This document shows, in pieces, positions 8,986-17,352 of a stretch of DNA of 38,019 nt. The notes beneath the pieces were generated by a model that was not told the DNA's origin, did not search any database, and was given only the letters and a program-made list of their open reading frames with translations. Position numbers and translations under genes: made by a program. This DNA comes from an uncultured Prevotella sp. Lineage in GTDB: Bacteria > Bacteroidota > Bacteroidia > Bacteroidales > Bacteroidaceae. Positions within the stretch are counted from its first letter, which is position 1, and every line of letters begins with the position of its first letter. Location of the stretch: assembly GCA_946186115.1 (NCBI GenBank), contig CAMHLV010000031.1, positions 1-38,019 of the forward strand. The letters run 5' to 3'.

Positions 8986-9726
8986 TTATTTCTTTATTGA
9001 CGAGTTAATTGTTATAAGTTCATTCAGGTCTATACGTCCTTCGTAGATAGCTTTGCCAAAAACTACTGCGGGTATGCCTGCTTTCTTCAGCGCTGTTATG
9101 TCGTCGATGGATGAGACGCCTCCGCTGGCAATGAGATGCAGGGTGGGGTAGGCATCCATGATACGACAGTAGAGGTCGATGGCTGGTCCGGCCAGAGTGC
9201 CGTCTTTGGATATCTCGGTACACAGTACGTTGCGTACTCCGGCATCGACATATTTTTTCAGGAATGGCAGCAAGTTTTCCGTTGAGTCTTCCTTCCATCC
9301 GTTGATGCTGATTTTACCGTTACGGACGTCGGCACCAAGTATCAGACGGTCTGCTCCATACTTGTCTATCCACGACATGAATAACTGTGGCTGAGTAACG
9401 GCAACACTGCCTATCGTTACCTGTTTAGCGCCGCTGTTGAATGCTGTCTGGATATCGTCGTCGGTCTTTATGCCACCACCGAAATCTACAGCAAGGTCAG
9501 TCTCTCTGGTAATGTCTTGTAGTACCTGACTGTTTACTATATGCTTGGATTTTGCCCCGTCAAGGTCAACGACATGCAGGCGGCTGAATCCGATGGCCTC
9601 AAATTGTTTGGCTACCTCAGCCGGAGAGTCGTGGTAAACGGTCTTCTGGTCGTAGTCGCCTTTCGTCAGGCGGACGCACTGACCGTTGATGATGTCGATG
9701 GCGGGAATTAATTCTATCGAGTTCAT
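8986..9726 (-). CDS. hisA: ProFAR isomerase (HisA)
   Basis: HisA isomerises ProFAR to PRFAR in histidine synthesis. The 246-residue half-barrel-duplicated TIM barrel begins with [17 protein letters not shown] (catalytic Asp11), has the phosphate-binding VDFGGGI strand end and the C-terminal [12 protein letters not shown]. The start at 9726 gives the canonical N-terminus. It is in the middle of the his gene block, 16 bases after hisH. Confidence 0.97.
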   Translation of the reverse strand: MNSIELIPAIDIINGQCVRLTKGDYDQKTVYHDSPAEVAKQFEAIGFSRLHVVDLDGAKSKHIVNSQVLQDITRETDLAVDFGGGIKTDDDIQTAFNSGAKQVTIGSVAVTQPQLFMSWIDKYGADRLILGADVRNGKISINGWKEDSTENLLPFLKKYVDAGVRNVLCTEISKDGTLAGPAIDLYCRIMDAYPTLHLIASGGVSSIDDITALKKAGIPAVVFGKAIYEGRIDLNELITINSSIKK

Positions 9727-9742
9727 AAGTCACATTTCGCGT

Positions 9743-10360
9743 TTATAGTTCAAGGAAGTTACGCAGAATGCGTTCTCCTACCTTTCCGCTTTTCTCGGGA
9801 TGGAACTGGCAGGTATAGAAGTTGTCTTTATGCAATGCTGCCGAGTATGGCAGTATGTAGTCGGCAATAGCTGCTGTGCTGTCACATACGGGGACGTAGT
9901 AGGAGTGTACGAAATATACGTAGGGTTCATCTCCGAGTCCAGCAAACAGCGGACAGGGCTCACCATTAACCTTTAACCTTTCACCTTTAAACTTTAAAGC
10001 ATTCCATCCCATACATGGCACTTTGTCTTCGTGGCGTTGGGGCTGAAAGCGCTTCACGTCGATGTCGAAGACGCCGATGCAGTCGGTGTCTCCTTCTTCT
10101 GAATGGCGGCACAATAGTTGTTGGCCGATGCAGATTCCAAGAACGGGCTGCCTGAGATTGCGTATCAGCTTGTCGAGCTGTCTGGCACGCAGATACTCCA
10201 TGGCACCGCTGGCTTCTCCCTGACCAGGGAATATCACGTGGTCGGCTTTGGCCAACTGTTCTGCATCGTCGGTGAGCAGCGGCTCAACGGCCAGTCGGTG
10301 GAGTGCATTGACCACAGAATAGACATTACCTGCATTGTATTTTACTATAGCGACTTCCAT
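9743..10360 (-). CDS. hisH: Imidazole glycerol phosphate synthase, glutamine amidotransferase subunit
   Basis: HisH hydrolyses glutamine and channels ammonia to HisF. The 205-residue class I amidotransferase shows VIFPGQGEA, the nucleophile elbow GICIGQQ with Cys77, and CQFHPEKS with His187 and Glu189. Between the conserved CMGWN and the PLFAGLGDEPYVYFVHSYY block lies FKGERLKVNGE (about residues 124-134), encoded by a tandem heptamer repeat. This looks like an in-frame repeat insertion in a surface loop. All catalytic residues are intact, so the gene is probably functional. The ATG directly abuts the purU stop. Confidence 0.95.
   Translation of the reverse strand: MEVAIVKYNAGNVYSVVNALHRLAVEPLLTDDAEQLAKADHVIFPGQGEASGAMEYLRARQLDKLIRNLRQPVLGICIGQQLLCRHSEEGDTDCIGVFDIDVKRFQPQRHEDKVPCMGWNALKFKGERLKVNGEPCPLFAGLGDEPYVYFVHSYYVPVCDSTAAIADYILPYSAALHKDNFYTCQFHPEKSGKVGERILRNFLEL
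9960..9994 (-). repeat. Degenerate heptamer tandem repeat inside hisH
   Basis: Five consecutive 7-base units with consensus AAGGTTA (minus strand) run through 9960-9994, two of them identical and the others one or two changes away. Similar AAGGTTA/TTTAACC heptamer tracts are, to my knowledge, common between genes in Bacteroidota. Here the tract is translated in frame as part of HisH. Presence and unit size are seen directly, and origin by insertion is inferred. Confidence 0.8.
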
Positions 10361-11224
10361 TTATGAGAAGATTATGGTTTTGTTCTTGTAGGTGAGAATT
10401 TTGCGCTGGATGTGTTTCGATACAGCGTGAGAAAGCACAATCTTCTCAAGATCCTTGCCTTTCAGCACAAGACTCTCAGGGGTGTCTTTATGAGTGATGC
10501 GTGTTACGTCTTGTTCGATGATAGGACCTGCATCCAGTTCAGCGGTAACATAGTGGCTTGTGGCGCCGATGATTTTCACTCCACGCTCCCAAGCCTGATG
10601 ATATGGCTTGGCACCCACGAATGCCGGCAGGAAAGAGTGGTGGATATTGATGATGTGGTTGGGGTAGGAGGCTATCATCTCGTCGGAGATAATTTGCATA
10701 TAGCGTGCCAGTACGATAAATGACACCTTCTCTTTGCGCAATAGTTCCATCTCGGCGGCTTCTACTTCCTGCTTGTTGGAGTGGTCTTTCTTGATGCTCC
10801 ATACGTGGTAGGGAATATTGAATTGGTCGGCTACGTAGCGCAGGTCTTCGTGGTTGGATACTATGCAAGGTATGTCAACGTCCCACTCTCCTGCTTTCCA
10901 GCGTGCCAGCAAGTCGTAGAGGCAGTGGCTCATCTTGCTTACAAAGATTGCCATGCGTGGGCGCTTGTCGCTGAAATACAAGTTGCATGTCATCTGATAG
11001 CGTTGAGCATACAGGGTGTTGATGTATTCCTGAATCTTATCGCGAGGAATGACGAAGTTCTCCAATTCCCATTCTATGCGCATGAAAAACATGCCGTCTT
11101 GCTTGTCAACATATTGGTCAAGGTAGACGATGTTACCCTGGTTGTCTGTTATAAATCTTGTAACTTCTGATATAATGCCCTGTTGGTCGGGACAATGCAG
11201 AAGTAGAATTGCTGTTGGTTTCAT
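10361..11224 (-). CDS. purU: Formyltetrahydrofolate deformylase
   Basis: PurU hydrolyses 10-formyl-tetrahydrofolate to formate and THF, balancing one-carbon pools and supplying formate. The 287-residue protein has an N-terminal ACT domain (AILLLHCPDQQGIISEV) and a formyltransferase-fold domain with VSNHEDLRYVA, NIHHSFLPAFVGAKPY and LDAGPIIEQD, where His and Asp are catalytic. The ATG at 11224 is preferred over an in-frame TTG at 11233 because it gives the usual short N-terminus and has GGGAGA close upstream. It heads the his/lys run behind a good promoter. Its stop codon touches the hisH start with no gap. Confidence 0.95.
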   Translation of the reverse strand: MKPTAILLLHCPDQQGIISEVTRFITDNQGNIVYLDQYVDKQDGMFFMRIEWELENFVIPRDKIQEYINTLYAQRYQMTCNLYFSDKRPRMAIFVSKMSHCLYDLLARWKAGEWDVDIPCIVSNHEDLRYVADQFNIPYHVWSIKKDHSNKQEVEAAEMELLRKEKVSFIVLARYMQIISDEMIASYPNHIINIHHSFLPAFVGAKPYHQAWERGVKIIGATSHYVTAELDAGPIIEQDVTRITHKDTPESLVLKGKDLEKIVLSHAVSKHIQRKILTYKNKTIIFS

Positions 11225-11252
11225 TTCTCCCAATATATATTAATATGGTGTG

Positions 11253-11283
11253 CAAAGGTACAAAAAACATGCGAAAATCCAAA
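11253..11283 (-). promoter_or_regulatory. Bacteroidota-type promoter for purU-his run
   Basis: On the minus strand a -33 TTTG (11280-11283) is separated by 19 bases from a -7 box TACCTTTG (11253-11260), matching the Bacteroidota consensus TTTG-N19/20-TAnnTTTG. It ends about 28 bases before the purU ATG, leaving a short 5' leader. Confidence 0.8.
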
Positions 11284-11381
11284 AGAATTAATGATTTTTC
11301 TGCTTTTGCGCCATATATTGTTGCTATTTGCCACATTTCAAAGAAGAAATAAGGCAAATCGTCAGTTAGGAGAAATATCTG

Positions 11382-11648
11382 CTAACGTTTCTTCTTGCCG
11401 AAAAAGCGACCGTATTTATTATATAGTTTTCTTAGAAGCAGAAAAGTGTCGACAGCGGTGATGCTGTTGGTAACGAGGCTGGCAATCATTTCGCCCTTGG
11501 TGCTGTCTTGTTTAGGTTGGAATAGAGAGCGCCATAGTGAGGTGAACTGCTCGTTGTCGTGCTGGATGTCGGTAGCCAGCTCTTCCTTGCGCAAACGAAT
11601 CTCGTCTAACGTGTGATATGTCTTTTCGGGTGTTCTGACAGGTAGCAT
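11382..11648 (-). CDS. Conserved 88-residue hypothetical protein
   Basis: I do not recognise a named family. The 88-residue product is charged in its first half (coiled-coil-like DEIRLRKEELATDIQHDNEQ), has a mildly hydrophobic helix (MIASLVTNSITAVDTFLLLRK), and ends in a basic GKKKR tail. It starts 4 bases after the stop of the holin-family membrane protein and is the last gene of a three-gene operon with that gene and the YtxH-like gene. The composition fits a small inner-face membrane-associated partner of the two upstream proteins, but no function can be assigned. Confidence 0.75.
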   Translation of the reverse strand: MLPVRTPEKTYHTLDEIRLRKEELATDIQHDNEQFTSLWRSLFQPKQDSTKGEMIASLVTNSITAVDTFLLLRKLYNKYGRFFGKKKR

Positions 11649-11652
11649 ATTT

Positions 11653-12000
11653 CTAACTCATGAGCAAATTGGCAAGGAAACGGATTAGAGGCTTCTGGAT
11701 CAGGGGCTTGCGCAGGAAAATGACCAGAAGCAGCAAGAGGAAGTGGATGAATCCAACGATGAAGAAAGCAGCGACATTGCCAATATATTCCCCCATCCAA
11801 TAAGCAAGGGCAAAGGAGCAATACATCACCACTGCTATTAAGATAAGGAAGAATACAACAGCCAGTGTCATTGCAGTAAGCAATCGCACAAGCTTGTCAA
11901 TTACGTCGAGCTTCAGATATTCCTTCTGAAGCCCGAGGTAATGTTTGACAATCTCTGCCAGTTTGGCAATGGTTTCTACATTCTTGTCGCTGGAGAGCAT
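11653..12000 (-). CDS. Holin-family (PF07332-like) integral membrane protein
   Basis: This 115-residue protein has a soluble N-terminal helix (about 1-38) and two long hydrophobic segments at about 41-66 and 74-97 with a basic end, the layout of the 'phage holin family' of chromosomal membrane proteins. Despite the family name, these are usually housekeeping envelope proteins and not lysis proteins. No phage gene is nearby. It follows the YtxH-like gene by 17 bases and precedes the 88-residue gene by 4. Its function is unknown. Confidence 0.8.
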   Translation of the reverse strand: MLSSDKNVETIAKLAEIVKHYLGLQKEYLKLDVIDKLVRLLTAMTLAVVFFLILIAVVMYCSFALAYWMGEYIGNVAAFFIVGFIHFLLLLLVIFLRKPLIQKPLIRFLANLLMS

Positions 12001-12017
12001 GTTAGAGTTCTGTTTGG

Positions 12018-12236
12018 TTATGCTTCAACCTCAGGAGCAGCATCAGCAATGTCATCAACAAGGTCGTTAACCTCTTTCCTGCTTAATTTGATGTTGTGCT
12101 TCTTCATGAAGTCGTCAACAGCGTCAGTGATTCTCACGCGAGTGTTTTCACCTTTTTCTGGGGCAAGCAGAAGTCCAAGAACTGCTCCGGCGAGTGTTCC
12201 ACCGAAAAATGCGCCTAAGTAACCTAAACTTTTCAT
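12018..12236 (-). CDS. YtxH-domain small membrane protein
   Basis: This 72-residue protein has a glycine-rich N-terminal membrane helix (GYLGAFFGGTLAGAVLGLLLAPEKGENTR), the hallmark of YtxH/GvpP-like proteins, followed by an amphipathic acidic tail. The ATG at 12236 is chosen because the upstream in-frame extension to 12308 runs through the promoter and is unlike the family. YtxH proteins are often linked to envelope stress in other bacteria, and no specific role can be shown here. It is the first gene of the three-gene operon. Confidence 0.85.
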   Translation of the reverse strand: MKSLGYLGAFFGGTLAGAVLGLLLAPEKGENTRVRITDAVDDFMKKHNIKLSRKEVNDLVDDIADAAPEVEA

Positions 12237-12277
12237 AATGTTTGATTTTATTATTGTGTTAAACGTCTTTTCGCAGG

Positions 12278-12309
12278 CAAATTTACTGAAAGTTTTCCAA
12301 ATTAACAAA
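12278..12309 (-). promoter_or_regulatory. Promoter of the YtxH/holin-family operon
   Basis: On the minus strand, TTTG (12306-12309), a 20-base spacer and TAAATTTG (12278-12285) match the Bacteroidota promoter consensus. The -7 box lies about 41 bases before the ATG. Confidence 0.8.
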
Positions 12310-12329
12310 CTTTATGCAGTTTTTTTCAC

Positions 12330-12337
12330 TACATTTG
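12330..12337 (+). promoter_or_regulatory. Probable -7 box of the SPOR lipoprotein run
   Basis: TACATTTG followed by C matches the TAnnTTTG -7 consensus on the plus strand, 67 bases before the ATG at 12405. A clear -33 TTTG is missing at the expected place (near 12306-12311), which coincides with the -33 element of the divergent promoter. Confidence 0.55.
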
Positions 12338-12404
12338 CCCGAGATTTTGTAATTTCGCGCTCAATAACTAGATTATGTCTAATTTAATATAGAAAAAGAT
12401 TAAT

Positions 12405-12908
12405 ATGAAGAAGATTGCATTCATTTGCGCAGGACTATGTGCTGCGATGGTTTTCACAAGTTGTAAATCAAGCGAAAGCGCCTATAAGCAGGCTTACCTC
12501 AAGGCTAAGGCACAGGAGGAATCACAGCTGGCTAATCAGCAGAATGTCCAGCAGACTCAAGAAAATGTTGTGGTGCCCATGCAGGAGAGAACTGCCACCG
12601 ATACTCGCGTAGTTGACAACGCCGATAATATTCCTGTACGTCAGGAGGCTGTATCCGTTATCAACGGCTCTGGCTTGAAGAACTTCAGTGTCGTCGTTGG
12701 CTCATTCTCTCTGATTGCAAATGCAGAAGGTCTGCAGCAGACGCTGCGTAGTGCAGGATATGATGCACAGATTGTGCTCAACTCTTCTGTTTCTCCTGCT
12801 ATGTACCGCGTGGTAGCTACTACGTTTGATACTAAGGCAGCAGCTGCAGCAAGCCGCGATGCACTGCAAGTCAGATATCCTGGCGCATGGCTGCTCTATG
12901 CAAAATAA
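12405..12908 (+). CDS. SPOR-domain lipoprotein
   Basis: This 167-residue protein begins with a lipoprotein signal peptide (MKKIAFICAG..., lipobox FTSC with Cys20). A Gln-rich linker (about 30-90) leads to a C-terminal SPOR domain (about 92-167: NFSVVVGSFSLIANAEGLQQ... YRVVATTF). SPOR domains bind septal, denuded peptidoglycan, so a role at the division site or in envelope maintenance is likely. It is followed 3 bases later by yqgF, the first of a plus-strand run with def and a TPR protein. Confidence 0.9.
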   Translation: MKKIAFICAGLCAAMVFTSCKSSESAYKQAYLKAKAQEESQLANQQNVQQTQENVVVPMQERTATDTRVVDNADNIPVRQEAVSVINGSGLKNFSVVVGSFSLIANAEGLQQTLRSAGYDAQIVLNSSVSPAMYRVVATTFDTKAAAAASRDALQVRYPGAWLLYAK

Positions 12909-12911
12909 GTC

Positions 12912-13325
12912 GTGGCTAGGATTCTTTCAATAGATTACGGTAAGAAACGAACGGGACTGGCAGTCACCGACCCGCTACAGATTATCGCTGGCGGGTTGGC
13001 GACTGTCGCCACGTCTGACCTCTTTGATTATATACAGCAGTATGTGAGCCGTGAGGAGGTGGAGCGTATCGTTGTCGGAGAACCCCGACAGCCTAACGGT
13101 CAGCCCAGTGAGAACCTTCAGCGTGTACAGCAGTTTGTCAATCGCTTGCGCAAGGCGATGCCTCACATACCTATAGAATACTATGATGAGCGCTTTACGT
13201 CGGTGCTGGCTCACAGAGCAATGATTGAAGGTGGACTGAAGAAGAAATCGCGTCAGGATAAGGCTATGGTTGATGAAATCTCGGCAACCATAATTCTGGA
13301 AGACTATATGCGCTCCCGTCGTTAA
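12912..13325 (+). CDS. yqgF: YqgF/RuvX family RNase H-like nuclease
   Basis: This 137-residue RNase H-fold protein, annotated in the family as a putative Holliday junction resolvase or 16S rRNA 5'-end maturation factor, shows ILSIDYGKKRTGLAV (first catalytic Asp), VVGEPRQPNGQPSEN, YYDERFTSVLAHR and the final acidic VDEISATIILEDY. The start is a GTG at 12912, 3 bases after the SPOR gene. No ATG gives a better N-terminus. Confidence 0.95.
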   Translation: MARILSIDYGKKRTGLAVTDPLQIIAGGLATVATSDLFDYIQQYVSREEVERIVVGEPRQPNGQPSENLQRVQQFVNRLRKAMPHIPIEYYDERFTSVLAHRAMIEGGLKKKSRQDKAMVDEISATIILEDYMRSRR

Positions 13326-13373
13326 CCGTCAAATAATCAAAGTTTTATTAATCATTAATCTTCAATTTCTAAA

Positions 13374-13934
13374 GTGATTCTCCCTGTTTACATATACGGC
13401 CAGCCTGTGTTGCGCAAAGTGGCTGAAGACATTACTCCAGACTATCCCGACCTGAGTGGGCTCATTGCCAACATGTGGGAAACACTGGCTGAGAGCGAGG
13501 GCATCGGACTGGCTGCTCCCCAGGTGGGATATTCCATCCGACTGTCAGTAATCGACCTTGACCCGATAAGTGAAGACTTTCCGGAGTACAAGGGATACCG
13601 TCAGGTGTTTATTAATCCGCATATTGTTGAGTATGATGACTCTAAGACTGCGTCGTCTGAAGAAGGTTGCCTGTCGCTGCCCGCTATTCACGAGAAGGTG
13701 GTTCGCCCCACACGAATTCGTGTTAAGTGGCAGGACGAGGAGTTCAACCAGCACGATGAGTGGATCGAAGGTTATCTCGCACGTGTCATGCAGCATGAGT
13801 TCGACCATCTGGATGGCAAAATGTTCGTTGATCGTATCTCACCATTACGCAAGCAACTCATCAAGAGTAAACTGAAGGCCCTGCTTCTGGGACGATACCG
13901 TTGTGGCTATAGGACAAAGCCCGTCAGAAGATGA
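13374..13934 (+). CDS. def: Peptide deformylase
   Basis: This metalloenzyme removes the formyl group from nascent protein N-termini. The 186-residue protein has all three motifs: [17 protein letters not shown] with the metal Cys, and QHEFDHLDG with the two metal His and the catalytic Glu. The start is a GTG at 13374, giving the usual [14 protein letters not shown]-terminus. It overlaps the next gene by 4 bases (ATGA), implying translational coupling. Confidence 0.97.
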   Translation: MILPVYIYGQPVLRKVAEDITPDYPDLSGLIANMWETLAESEGIGLAAPQVGYSIRLSVIDLDPISEDFPEYKGYRQVFINPHIVEYDDSKTASSEEGCLSLPAIHEKVVRPTRIRVKWQDEEFNQHDEWIEGYLARVMQHEFDHLDGKMFVDRISPLRKQLIKSKLKALLLGRYRCGYRTKPVRR

Positions 13935-15889
13935 AACGAGTAGCATTTTTCATTGCTTCTATTTCATTCTTCATCACAGGATGCTACGCTCAGTACAATA
14001 TTGACAGACTTCTCGTTATTGGGCGCTCTGCCCTCTACTACGAGGACTATGTATTGTCAATACAGTATTTCAATCAGGCCATCTCTGCTAAGCCATATCT
14101 CTATGAGCCGTGGTATTATAGGGCTGTGGCCAAATATTATCTTGACGACTACGAAGGAGCTGAGCACGACTGCTCAGAGGCTATCAGACGCAATCCTTAT
14201 GTAGTTGGCATCTACGAGTTGCGTGGTCTTTGCCGGATACAGCAGAAAGACTATTCGGCAGCCATCGACGATTACAATTCTGCTCTGCGCTATGATCCGG
14301 AGGGACTAAACCTGTGGTACAACAGGGCCCTATGCCGGATAGAGCAGAAAGACTACGACACTGCACTTGGTGAACTGGATTCCATGACCGTCAAGTGGAG
14401 CAAGAATGCACGTATCTTCGCTGTCAAGGCTGAGGCTTATCTCATGCAGAAGGATACGGTAGAGGCCATCGCTGCTCTTGACAAGAGTATCGAATTGGAC
14501 GAATACAATGGTAATGTATGGGCACAGAAGGCCGTTATCAGTCTTGCCAGGAGTAAATGGAAAGATGGTGAGGGATATCTCGACAAGGCCATACACCTGT
14601 TGCCTAAAAATGCCGGTCTCTATATTAATCGTGCACTGGCACGTTTCAACCAAAACAATTTGCGAGGTGCCATGTCAGACTATGACACAGCCCTCGACTT
14701 TGATCCGAACAATTTCCTGGGCCATTATAACCGAGGGCTTCTGAGAGCACAGGTAGGTGATGATAACCGTGCCATCACCGACTTTGACTTTGTTCTCAAA
14801 TTGGAACCCGATAATCTCATGGCTCTGTATAATCGCGCATTGCTGTTGGAACAGACGGGAAATCCGCGAGCTGCCATCCGTGATTATACTAAGGTTATCA
14901 ACGAGTATCCTAATTTCTGGACAGGACTGCATCAGCGTGCCCAGTGCTATCGTAAGCTGGGAATGAACAAGCAGGCTGAACTTGACGAATTCAGGATCCT
15001 GAAGGCACAAATCGACAAGCGCTTCGGCAAACAGCCTCGTTTGTCAAAGAAGCAGATGCGAAAGCGCAGCGATGTGGACATCGAGAAGTACAATCAGTTG
15101 GCTGTCGCTGACGAGCAAGAGGTGCAGAACGAGTATCAGAGTAACTATCGCGGAAGAGTGCAGAACCGCAAGGTGGGTATGGATTACATGCCTATGTATT
15201 TCCTCTCTACTGAGCGTCAGCAGAGCGCCTTACGACGCTATGTTGCCTACGACCGTCTGGTCGATGCTGTAAACGACAAGATGCCTGCATCGGCAAATCT
15301 GCATATAGTATGTAACCAATCTACACTAAGCGAGGCCGTCACACGGCACTATTTTAACCGTATTGACAGCCTCTCAAAACTGATTGACCAATCGCGTTCC
15401 GAACGCGATGTCTTACCTATGCTGTTGCAGCGAGCTGTGGCATATAGTGTTATCCAGAACTATGATGGAGCCATCGACGATCTCTCCACATATCTTCAGA
15501 TTGACTCCCTCTCTGCTGTTGCCTTTTGGCAGCGTGCCGCTTGTCAGTCGCGACTTAATGATTTTGTTGCATCCAATGGTGTAGATGTCGGTATGAAAAC
15601 GGCCAATGTGCTAAGCGATCTTACCAACGCTATCCGTCTTGGTGAATCAGCCTATCTGTATTATAACCGTGGTAATATCTATGTCGAGCGGCGCGACTAC
15701 CAGCATGCCATCGATGACTATACCAAAGCTTTAGAACTTGACCCAAATCTGGCAGAAGCATGGTACAATCGCGGACTTACTCGCATTACCATTAAACAAC
15801 AGACTGAAGGTGTCAGCGATCTCTCAAAAGCTGGTGAACTAGGATTGTTCACAGCCTACAGCATCATCAAAAAGTATCGCCAGCCGTAG
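13931..15889 (+). CDS. Large TPR-repeat exported protein
   Basis: This 652-residue protein has an N-terminal signal ([21 protein letters not shown]). Cys18 in ITGC could be a lipobox, but cleavage after CYA is also possible. Two blocks of tetratricopeptide repeats follow, about residues 23-355 and 500-645, with repeated phrases such as [29 protein letters not shown] and [24 protein letters not shown] basic and acidic linker (about 356-500) separates them. TPR solenoids are protein-binding scaffolds, so a periplasmic or outer-membrane scaffold role is likely, with the partner unknown. It is translationally coupled to def. Confidence 0.9.
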   Translation: MKRVAFFIASISFFITGCYAQYNIDRLLVIGRSALYYEDYVLSIQYFNQAISAKPYLYEPWYYRAVAKYYLDDYEGAEHDCSEAIRRNPYVVGIYELRGLCRIQQKDYSAAIDDYNSALRYDPEGLNLWYNRALCRIEQKDYDTALGELDSMTVKWSKNARIFAVKAEAYLMQKDTVEAIAALDKSIELDEYNGNVWAQKAVISLARSKWKDGEGYLDKAIHLLPKNAGLYINRALARFNQNNLRGAMSDYDTALDFDPNNFLGHYNRGLLRAQVGDDNRAITDFDFVLKLEPDNLMALYNRALLLEQTGNPRAAIRDYTKVINEYPNFWTGLHQRAQCYRKLGMNKQAELDEFRILKAQIDKRFGKQPRLSKKQMRKRSDVDIEKYNQLAVADEQEVQNEYQSNYRGRVQNRKVGMDYMPMYFLSTERQQSALRRYVAYDRLVDAVNDKMPASANLHIVCNQSTLSEAVTRHYFNRIDSLSKLIDQSRSERDVLPMLLQRAVAYSVIQNYDGAIDDLSTYLQIDSLSAVAFWQRAACQSRLNDFVASNGVDVGMKTANVLSDLTNAIRLGESAYLYYNRGNIYVERRDYQHAIDDYTKALELDPNLAEAWYNRGLTRITIKQQTEGVSDLSKAGELGLFTAYSIIKKYRQP

Positions 15890-15893
15890 TGGT

Positions 15894-16610
15894 CTATGGA
15901 TTGGTTCTAATAAGATCTTTGATTTGTCTGACGGTCTTTTTCCTCAGTTTGCTTCTTAGGAAGGATTGTGCGAAGTGTAAGGAATGTGTATCTGTTCCTG
16001 TACGGTCGTATAATCCTTTACCAAGAAGATATTCTGCTTTCTTCTGTACTTCAGGACCATAGGCTCCTGTCAGCGATGGTAAATTCAGTTGGAACAACAT
16101 ACCCTTATCTTTCCATTTGTTGTAGTCGTCAGAATCCATGTAGATGTAACGTTCTGGATGTGCGAGCATCGGACGAAGTCCTATAGAGCAGATTTTCTCT
16201 ACTATGCCGCTCATGTCCATAGGTGGATTAAAATATGATGTTTCTACTAATAGGGTATTACCATCATGACCTATAGGTATCAACTTGTTGCTGTCGATGC
16301 ATGTCAGCAGCAGATTGTCCATCATGTGTTCAGCAGCTAAGTTAAGATGTATTGAACCGTGATAATACTGTGACATGACAGAAAAGGATTCTCGCAGATC
16401 TTCAACCTTATTGGGAATGTCTTCCATGATGTGAGGTGTCAGCCATACTTCGCTGACGCCAGCCTCTTCCCAAAGGTGTAATATAGCCTTTGCCTCTTCC
16501 TGATCTTCAACGCCATCGTCAACGTTTGGAATCAGGTGGCAGTGCCAGTCGGTCATTCCTTCTAATATCCCGCTCTCGGCAATCGTTACTTTATCAGACA
16601 GTAGCCACAT
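15894..16610 (-). CDS. PHP-type tyrosine-protein phosphatase (CpsB/YwqE family)
   Basis: This 238-residue metal-dependent phosphatase would remove phosphate from the tyrosine tail of the Wzc-like kinase encoded at the other end of the operon, so that kinase and phosphatase bracket it. PHP motifs are visible: DWHCHLIPNVDDGV (HxH at 23-25), WLTPHI, AAEH, LAHPERYIY and GTDTHS. The N-terminal lead of about 19 residues (ending in AESGILEG) looks like other Bacteroidota members, which supports the start at 16610 over an internal ATG. It overlaps the upstream GT26 gene by 17 bases and is the last gene of the locus. Confidence 0.9.
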   Translation of the reverse strand: MWLLSDKVTIAESGILEGMTDWHCHLIPNVDDGVEDQEEAKAILHLWEEAGVSEVWLTPHIMEDIPNKVEDLRESFSVMSQYYHGSIHLNLAAEHMMDNLLLTCIDSNKLIPIGHDGNTLLVETSYFNPPMDMSGIVEKICSIGLRPMLAHPERYIYMDSDDYNKWKDKGMLFQLNLPSLTGAYGPEVQKKAEYLLGKGLYDRTGTDTHSLHFAQSFLRSKLRKKTVRQIKDLIRTNP

Positions 16611-17352
16611 CTCGTTGTGCCTCCTTTTTTCGTTTCCATTCTCCGTATAATAATCCCGGTAGTGTTCGTATTATCCAAGCGCAGCGATTCAACTGTTTCC
16701 TGGGCGAATGTATGATGCGATAGAAGAACTCCAAATGATTGTTAATCATCCATTGAGGGGCTCTTCTCTCTCCCTTCCCACAATAGAATTTGAAGGCTGC
16801 TCCGATAGCAATAAGCACACCATGATGCAGGTAAGGTTTCAGCATATTCATGAAGATTTCCTGCTTGGGTGCTCCTAGTGATACCCAGATGATATCAGGC
16901 TTATGTCGGTTTACTATGCGTGCGATTGATTCATAGTCAAACTCATCAGCTCTACAGAAAGGCAACTCCATATAAAGCATTTCATCTGCTCTCTCATCTT
17001 CTGTCGACAGTTTCTGTTTGATGGCGTCAAGTATGTACTCTGAACCTCCGAGAAATGCCATCTTGTATTTCTTCTTCCCTATAATATCTCTGAAAAGGTC
17101 TATGCCGCAATATTGATCAGCATCCATTCCATATATCCATCTTAGATATAATGGTACATAACTGCTGTCACATATCGAGAACATGGCTTCGTCAACGACT
17201 TCTTTGTATCCAGGAAGCCTGTCGACTAAATTTAAGATAACCCCGTCAGCAACGCATACGTATCCAACCTCATCGTTATTGATTTGGTCGTCGATACGTT
17301 GTAGTACTGTAGGCTTGTCGAGTTCGTATCTGATATTAAAGAATGTTCCCAT
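16594..17352 (-). CDS. WecG/TagA/CpsF family (GT26) glycosyltransferase
   Basis: This 252-residue GT26 enzyme typically adds an N-acetylmannosamine-type or glucose-type sugar to a polyprenyl-PP-linked first sugar. Family features are VCVADGVILN near residue 35, FLGGSEYI, IIWVSLGAPKQEIFM and the C-terminal GAAFKFYCGKGERRAPQWM followed by LEFFYRI. The motif with bulky residues (FKFY in place of FDFxAG) is slightly divergent. It probably acts at the second sugar on a membrane lipid carrier at the cytoplasmic face. It overlaps the GT4 gene upstream by 17 bases and the phosphatase gene downstream by 17 bases. Confidence 0.9.
   Translation of the reverse strand: MGTFFNIRYELDKPTVLQRIDDQINNDEVGYVCVADGVILNLVDRLPGYKEVVDEAMFSICDSSYVPLYLRWIYGMDADQYCGIDLFRDIIGKKKYKMAFLGGSEYILDAIKQKLSTEDERADEMLYMELPFCRADEFDYESIARIVNRHKPDIIWVSLGAPKQEIFMNMLKPYLHHGVLIAIGAAFKFYCGKGERRAPQWMINNHLEFFYRIIHSPRKQLNRCAWIIRTLPGLLYGEWKRKKEAQRDVATV

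Noticed and set aside
11653..12236. Prophage remnant suggested by the holin-family name
   Set aside because: The holin-family and YtxH-like proteins form a small envelope operon with core genes on both sides. No capsid, tail, integrase or lysin gene is present.
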